Assembly (NCBI GenBank): GCA_025457725.1
Contig: JALOTU010000073.1
Location: forward strand, 1 to 8,526
DNA length: 8,526 nt
Direction of reading: 5' to 3'
From: Verrucomicrobiota bacterium
GTDB lineage: Bacteria; Verrucomicrobiota; Verrucomicrobiia; Limisphaerales; DSYF01
Under the pieces are notes generated by a model, which was given only the letters and a program-made list of their open reading frames with translations, ran no database searches and was not told the DNA's origin. Shown one piece after another: positions 5,383-8,526 of this stretch. Numbering within the stretch: the stretch's first letter is position 1; each line of letters begins with the position of its first letter. Both the position numbers and the translations under genes were made by a program.

Positions 5383-6592
5383 AGCGACCCCCGCCCCAAA
5401 TTCCTGGCAGGGGTTCAAGCGCGCCGACGGACGCAAGGGTGTGCGCAATCTGGTGCTGGTGATTTACACCGTCGAGTGCGCCAGCTTTGTGGCGCACAGG
5501 ATCGGGGAAGACGAGCCGGACGTGCATGTGATTGGTTTTCCCGGCTGCTACGACAACCCTTACGCCATCCGCTTGATGCTGGCGCTGGCACGGCATCCCA
5601 ATGTGGGAGCGGTTCTCTCGGTTGGATTGGGATGCGAGTACACCCAGCCGGGCAAGATCGCCGAGGCGGTCCGGGAGTCGGGGCGCCCGGCGGAACACTT
5701 CTTCATTCAGGACAACCAGGGCACGACGCGCAGCATCGAAAAGGGCAAGGCGATCGTCTCCGGTCTGCGCGATGCGCTGTCGCGAGTGGAACGGGTGCCG
5801 ATGACTTCCGCGGACCTCGTCGTCGGCTGTGAATGTGGCGGGAGCGACGGCACCTCCGGGCTGGCCGGCAACCCGGTTGTGGGTCGGTTGTTTGACCGGC
5901 TCGTGGACGCGGGCGGATCCGCGGTGTTTGAGGAGACTGTCGAGATGATTGGGCTGAAGGATCTCCTGATGAGCAGGGCCGTCGATGAGGCGGTACGCGC
6001 CTCGCTGGCGGCCACCTACGACAAGGCGATGCGATACTGCCAGGACGTGCGGCAATGGTCGGCCTCACCCGGAAACTTTGCGGGGGGATTGACCACGATC
6101 GAGGAGAAGAGCCTTGGGGCGTTCGCCAAGTCCGGCGCCCGTCCGATTCAAGGCGTGCTCAAAGTCTCCGAACGCGTGCCGCATCCAGGGTTGTGGCTGC
6201 TGGACTCCGTGCCCGACCCACACTTCATGCAATTCGGTTATACGAACCCGAATGACAGCGAAGGCATCATGGATTTGATTTCCGTCGGCTGCCACCTGGT
6301 GCTCTTTGTCACCGGACGCGGGTCGGTGATTGGCAGCCCGGTGTCGCCGCTGATCAAGGTCACCGGCAATTCGCAGACCTACGTCAACATGATCGAGGAC
6401 ATGGATTTTGACGCAGGCGTCGTTTTGAGCGGGGCGCGGACGCTGGACGAAGCCGCTGCGGATCTTTTGGAGCTGCTCCTGCAAGTGGCCGGTGGCCGGC
6501 GCTCCAAACCCGAGGCATTGGGTCATCGTGAATACTTTATTCCTTACAAACACCAGAACGCGCCCTCCCTCACGGCGGGCTGCCGGGCTTGA
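5375..6592 (+). CDS. UxaA-family sugar-acid dehydratase, large catalytic protein
   Basis: A 405-residue protein of the altronate hydrolase/galactarate dehydratase family, which removes water from a hexonate or hexarate to give a 2-keto-3-deoxy sugar acid. Conserved segments: FKRADGRKGVRNLVLV (14-29), GFPGCYDNPYA (54-64), VGLGCEYTQPGKI (83-95), GCECGGSDGTSGLAGNP (151-167), then SVPDPHFMQFGYTNPNDSEGIMDLISVGCHLVLFVTGRGSVIGSPVSPLIKVTGN (about 278-332). The cysteines at 58, 87, 152 and 154 are candidates for the iron/metal site of this family. Length is normal for the split form, and no frameshift is visible. The start overlaps the small gene by 8 nt and has its own GGGAGG site. In this cluster it is flanked by decayed PanB-like and dehydrogenase genes, so the pathway may be partly lost or completed by genes elsewhere. 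Exact substrate is unassigned. Confidence 0.88.
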   Translation: MSEATPAPNSWQGFKRADGRKGVRNLVLVIYTVECASFVAHRIGEDEPDVHVIGFPGCYDNPYAIRLMLALARHPNVGAVLSVGLGCEYTQPGKIAEAVRESGRPAEHFFIQDNQGTTRSIEKGKAIVSGLRDALSRVERVPMTSADLVVGCECGGSDGTSGLAGNPVVGRLFDRLVDAGGSAVFEETVEMIGLKDLLMSRAVDEAVRASLAATYDKAMRYCQDVRQWSASPGNFAGGLTTIEEKSLGAFAKSGARPIQGVLKVSERVPHPGLWLLDSVPDPHFMQFGYTNPNDSEGIMDLISVGCHLVLFVTGRGSVIGSPVSPLIKVTGNSQTYVNMIEDMDFDAGVVLSGARTLDEAAADLLELLLQVAGGRRSKPEALGHREYFIPYKHQNAPSLTAGCRA

Positions 6593-6646
6593 GGGGCGGC
6601 CGACCCAACGCCCATCCCCGGGACACAGACACACGAAACCAAGACC

Positions 6647-6892
6647 GTGAGTGAATCATCCATGTTGAGATTGTTCTCGCTTGCAGGTAAAACCGCGCTC
6701 ATCACGGGTGGTGGCAGCGGGCTGGGACTGGCCCGGTGCTTTGCCGGGCAGGCTGAGTCGCAAACACGGCAACATCCTCTTCACAGCATCCATGGCAACC
6801 AGACGGTGCGCCAGCCAGGGGAGATGGAAACGCGTCCGTTGCTTGCAGAATCCGTGTCCATCCGCGGTTGCTATTCAATCGTTCCGGCTTAG
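6647..6892 (+). pseudogene. Short-chain dehydrogenase/reductase remnant
   Basis: The frame starting at GTG 6647 (or ATG 6662) reads LFSLAGKTALITGGGSGLGLARCFAG, a textbook SDR beginning with the Rossmann dinucleotide motif TGGGSGLG. At about 6746 the homology stops. A different frame (about 6750-6810) then reads RKHGNILFTASMA, resembling the later SDR strand that carries the catalytic serine and normally lies about 100 residues further on. After it, neither frame shows the YxxxK catalytic pair. So roughly 300 bp seem to be deleted, with a frame change, and the C-terminus is gone. The literal frame stops at 6890-6892, 4 bases into the convergent AraC gene's end. It probably encoded an oxidoreductase of the adjacent sugar-acid cluster. 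Confidence 0.7.
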
Positions 6893-7650
6893 CTGGACGT
6901 TCCCTTCGGCAAGACGCCCTCAAGCCGGGCCGGTTTGTCCAGGCCCATTCGGGCACGATACTGTCGCGGAGTCATCCCTTTGGCCCCTTGGAACACGCGG
7001 GTGAAATGGCTTTGATCGCAGAAGCTGCAGGCCTGCGCGATCTCCACCAGGGAACGGTCGGTCTTGCAGAGAAGCTGGCAGGCCAGGTCCACCCGGATCT
7101 GCCGCAGCAACTCGGTGAAGGACCGGCCGGTGCGTTCCTTCATCAACCGGGAGAAGTGGCTGGGCGAAATGCCCGCGTGCCTGGCGACAGCATCGCGGGT
7201 CAGGTCCCGCCCGATGTTTTCGCGCATAAACTCCAGGGCCCGGGTCAGCAACAGCGGCGGGGTGAAATCCTCCTGTGCTTGAATCTTCAAAAACAATCGT
7301 TCCAGGCTGCGCTTGAGCCACTCGCAAAGCTGTTCATCGTCCTCCAGGCCGGCCAACTCGCTCACGAAGCCAAAGTTCATCCCGAGCACTTCTGTTTGCG
7401 GCGCTCCGGCTTCGATGGCGGCACGGGACATCATCACCACGAGTTCGAGCAGCAATCCCTTGAGCAGATCGCTGCGTTCCTGTCCGGCGCTGTAGATGTG
7501 AACCAGCACCAGGTTGATGAGACGTCGCGCCTCCCCGCGATCGCCCCGCTGGATCGCCGCCATGAGCGCCGGCTCATTGTACAGATAGAGCTCCCGGATC
7601 CGGTCGTAGGGCCGGTGCTCGAGCAGTGGGATGCTGGGAAAATCGTTCAT
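6889..7650 (-). CDS. AraC-family transcriptional regulator
   Basis: A 253-residue regulator. The C-terminal AraC DNA-binding domain spans about 135-236: first helix-turn-helix LTRDAVARHAGISPSHFSRLMKE (150-172) and second SLVEIAQACSFCDQSHFTRVF (200-220), followed by GMTPRQYR. The N-terminal 120 residues are helical (EPALMAAIQRGDRGEARRLINLVL... LLLELVVMMSRAAIEAG), a linker I associate with PocR-type AraC regulators, but no PocR sensory domain of usual size precedes it. The ATG at 7650 overlaps the stop of the upstream DUF4445 gene (ATGA), so the two are translationally coupled. No strong Shine-Dalgarno is seen. It probably regulates corrinoid-linked metabolism or the gene set it is cotranscribed with (inference). 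It ends against the dehydrogenase remnant. Confidence 0.87.
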   Translation of the reverse strand: MNDFPSIPLLEHRPYDRIRELYLYNEPALMAAIQRGDRGEARRLINLVLVHIYSAGQERSDLLKGLLLELVVMMSRAAIEAGAPQTEVLGMNFGFVSELAGLEDDEQLCEWLKRSLERLFLKIQAQEDFTPPLLLTRALEFMRENIGRDLTRDAVARHAGISPSHFSRLMKERTGRSFTELLRQIRVDLACQLLCKTDRSLVEIAQACSFCDQSHFTRVFQGAKGMTPRQYRARMGLDKPARLEGVLPKGTSS

Positions 7651-8526
7651 GGCAGGGACAGCTGATCCACATACCGATCCTCAAACCCCTCCTGCAGGTT
7701 TAATTCCAGCACTTCCACCCGGGACCGCAACGACTCCATCTCGTCCACCGTGTTCCTGTCGAGCAACCCCAGCACGGCCCCGGCCAGCGAGGTGTTCCCC
7801 ACCACCTGCACCTGCTCCGCCTGGAAGCCGGGAAGGAGGCCGATCTCGATGGCGTGCCGGATGTTCAAGTGCATTCCGAATCCACCGGCCAGATAGACAC
7901 GGCCCAGCTCGGCAGCGCGAAGGCCTGATTGTTCAAGCAGAATTTCAATCCCCGCGCCAATGGCCGCCTTCGCCTGGAGCAACAGCGCCACATCGACCTC
8001 GCTGACGCGGGTTTCGCCCTGTCCGTCCGCGTCCGCAATCCGCAATGCCAAGGCCTCCTCCTCACGCAGACGATGGCTGGCCGGGACACCTTTCCAGGCC
8101 TCCAAATCGAACCGCCCGGTTTCGCGAAGCAAACCGCTGCGGCGGCCTTGCGCGAGAAAATCGATGTAACCGGAACCGCAAATTCCGGTGGCCTGCGCGA
8201 CGGGCCCTCCTCCAATGATCTCGGCGACCACCGAAAACGGTTCCAGTCCCATTCGCAACCCGCTCACCGCACCCTCCCGCGCCCGCGTGCCGCTGCGCAG
8301 ACCGCATCCCTCGAACGCAGGGCCCGCCGCTGTGGCGCATGCCGTGAGGCGGCCCCGGTTCTGCAACACCACCTCGCCGTTGGTACCGATGTCCACCAAC
8401 AGGCTCGGGCGCGGATCGAAGATCATCCCGGTGGCATACACTCCCGCCATGATGTCCGCCCCCACATACGCGGCGACCCCCGGCAGGAGTTGCAGGGGTG
8501 TGGACGCCGGCAGACAGCCGTCGGCG
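7647..8526 (-). CDS. DUF4445/RACo-type corrinoid-protein reductive activator, C-terminal part (5' end outside window)
   Basis: The last 292 residues of an ASKHA-fold ATPase of the DUF4445/RACo C-terminal family. Such proteins use ATP and an N-terminal 2Fe-2S domain to reduce inactive Co(II) corrinoid methyltransferase partners back to Co(I). Visible: LPGVAAYVGADIMAG near the left of the fragment, the phosphate-binding LLVDIGTNGEVVL, GPAFEG, GICGSGYIDFLAQ, the YLAGGFGMHLN segment and GNTSLAGA near the end. The frame is open to base 8526, so the GTG at 8465 is not the true start and the iron-sulfur domain would lie outside the window. The stop overlaps the AraC gene by 4 nt. A corrinoid protein or methyltransferase gene should lie further right if this follows the family's usual context. 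No gene of that type is in the window. Confidence 0.88.
   Translation of the reverse strand, partial: ADGCLPASTPLQLLPGVAAYVGADIMAGVYATGMIFDPRPSLLVDIGTNGEVVLQNRGRLTACATAAGPAFEGCGLRSGTRAREGAVSGLRMGLEPFSVVAEIIGGGPVAQATGICGSGYIDFLAQGRRSGLLRETGRFDLEAWKGVPASHRLREEEALALRIADADGQGETRVSEVDVALLLQAKAAIGAGIEILLEQSGLRAAELGRVYLAGGFGMHLNIRHAIEIGLLPGFQAEQVQVVGNTSLAGAVLGLLDRNTVDEMESLRSRVEVLELNLQEGFEDRYVDQLSLP

Noticed and set aside
5048..6055. A 335-codon open frame on the minus strand opposite the UxaA-type genes
   Set aside because: The plus strand has conserved dehydratase motifs across the whole stretch; the antisense translation is rich in H, R and P with no recognisable domain.

Overview
The window is GC-rich bacterial chromosome with densely packed genes in short operons. 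Nothing here fixes the taxon. A PaaX-like regulator, a VTC/DUF4956/HlyD operon and a DUF4445 corrinoid activator coupled to an AraC regulator would suit a Verrucomicrobiota- or Planctomycetota-like organism, but that is inference. No rRNA, tRNA, CRISPR array or intact insertion sequence was seen.

Left part (1-1720): the C-terminal third of a Rep/UvrD-type DNA helicase runs in from the left edge. It is followed by a lone PaaX-family repressor gene (889-1674), which is bracketed by two long, near-identical palindromes (806-867 and 1675-1720). They share a 36-bp core with one difference. This palindrome-gene-palindrome unit is the most striking structure in the window. The likeliest reading is an autorepressor with an upstream and a downstream operator, but the self-complementarity extends well beyond the shared core in unrelated sequence, so a cruciform, hairpin or mobile-unit role is also possible.

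Centre (1794-4431, minus strand): a tight three-gene operon encodes a VTC-domain (polyphosphate polymerase-type) protein, a DUF4956 membrane protein and an inner-membrane-anchored HlyD-type adaptor. Gaps are only 3-7 nt. The gene order suggests cytoplasmic polymer synthesis linked to a membrane protein and a periplasmic adaptor, with no ABC transporter beside them.

Right-centre (4675-6892, plus strand): a sugar-acid catabolic cluster. The two halves of a UxaA-type altronate/galactarate dehydratase (SAF-domain small protein and large catalytic protein) look intact and overlap by 8 nt. They are flanked by two damaged genes: a frameshifted and shortened PanB-like (ketopantoate hydroxymethyltransferase superfamily) gene upstream, and a short-chain dehydrogenase/reductase reduced to its nucleotide-binding N-terminus plus one displaced internal fragment downstream.

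Right end (6889-8526, minus strand): a DUF4445/RACo-type corrinoid-protein reductive activator enters from the right edge and overlaps, by an ATGA junction, an AraC-family regulator. The regulator has the helical linker and DNA-binding domain often found behind PocR sensory domains, but no room for the sensor itself.
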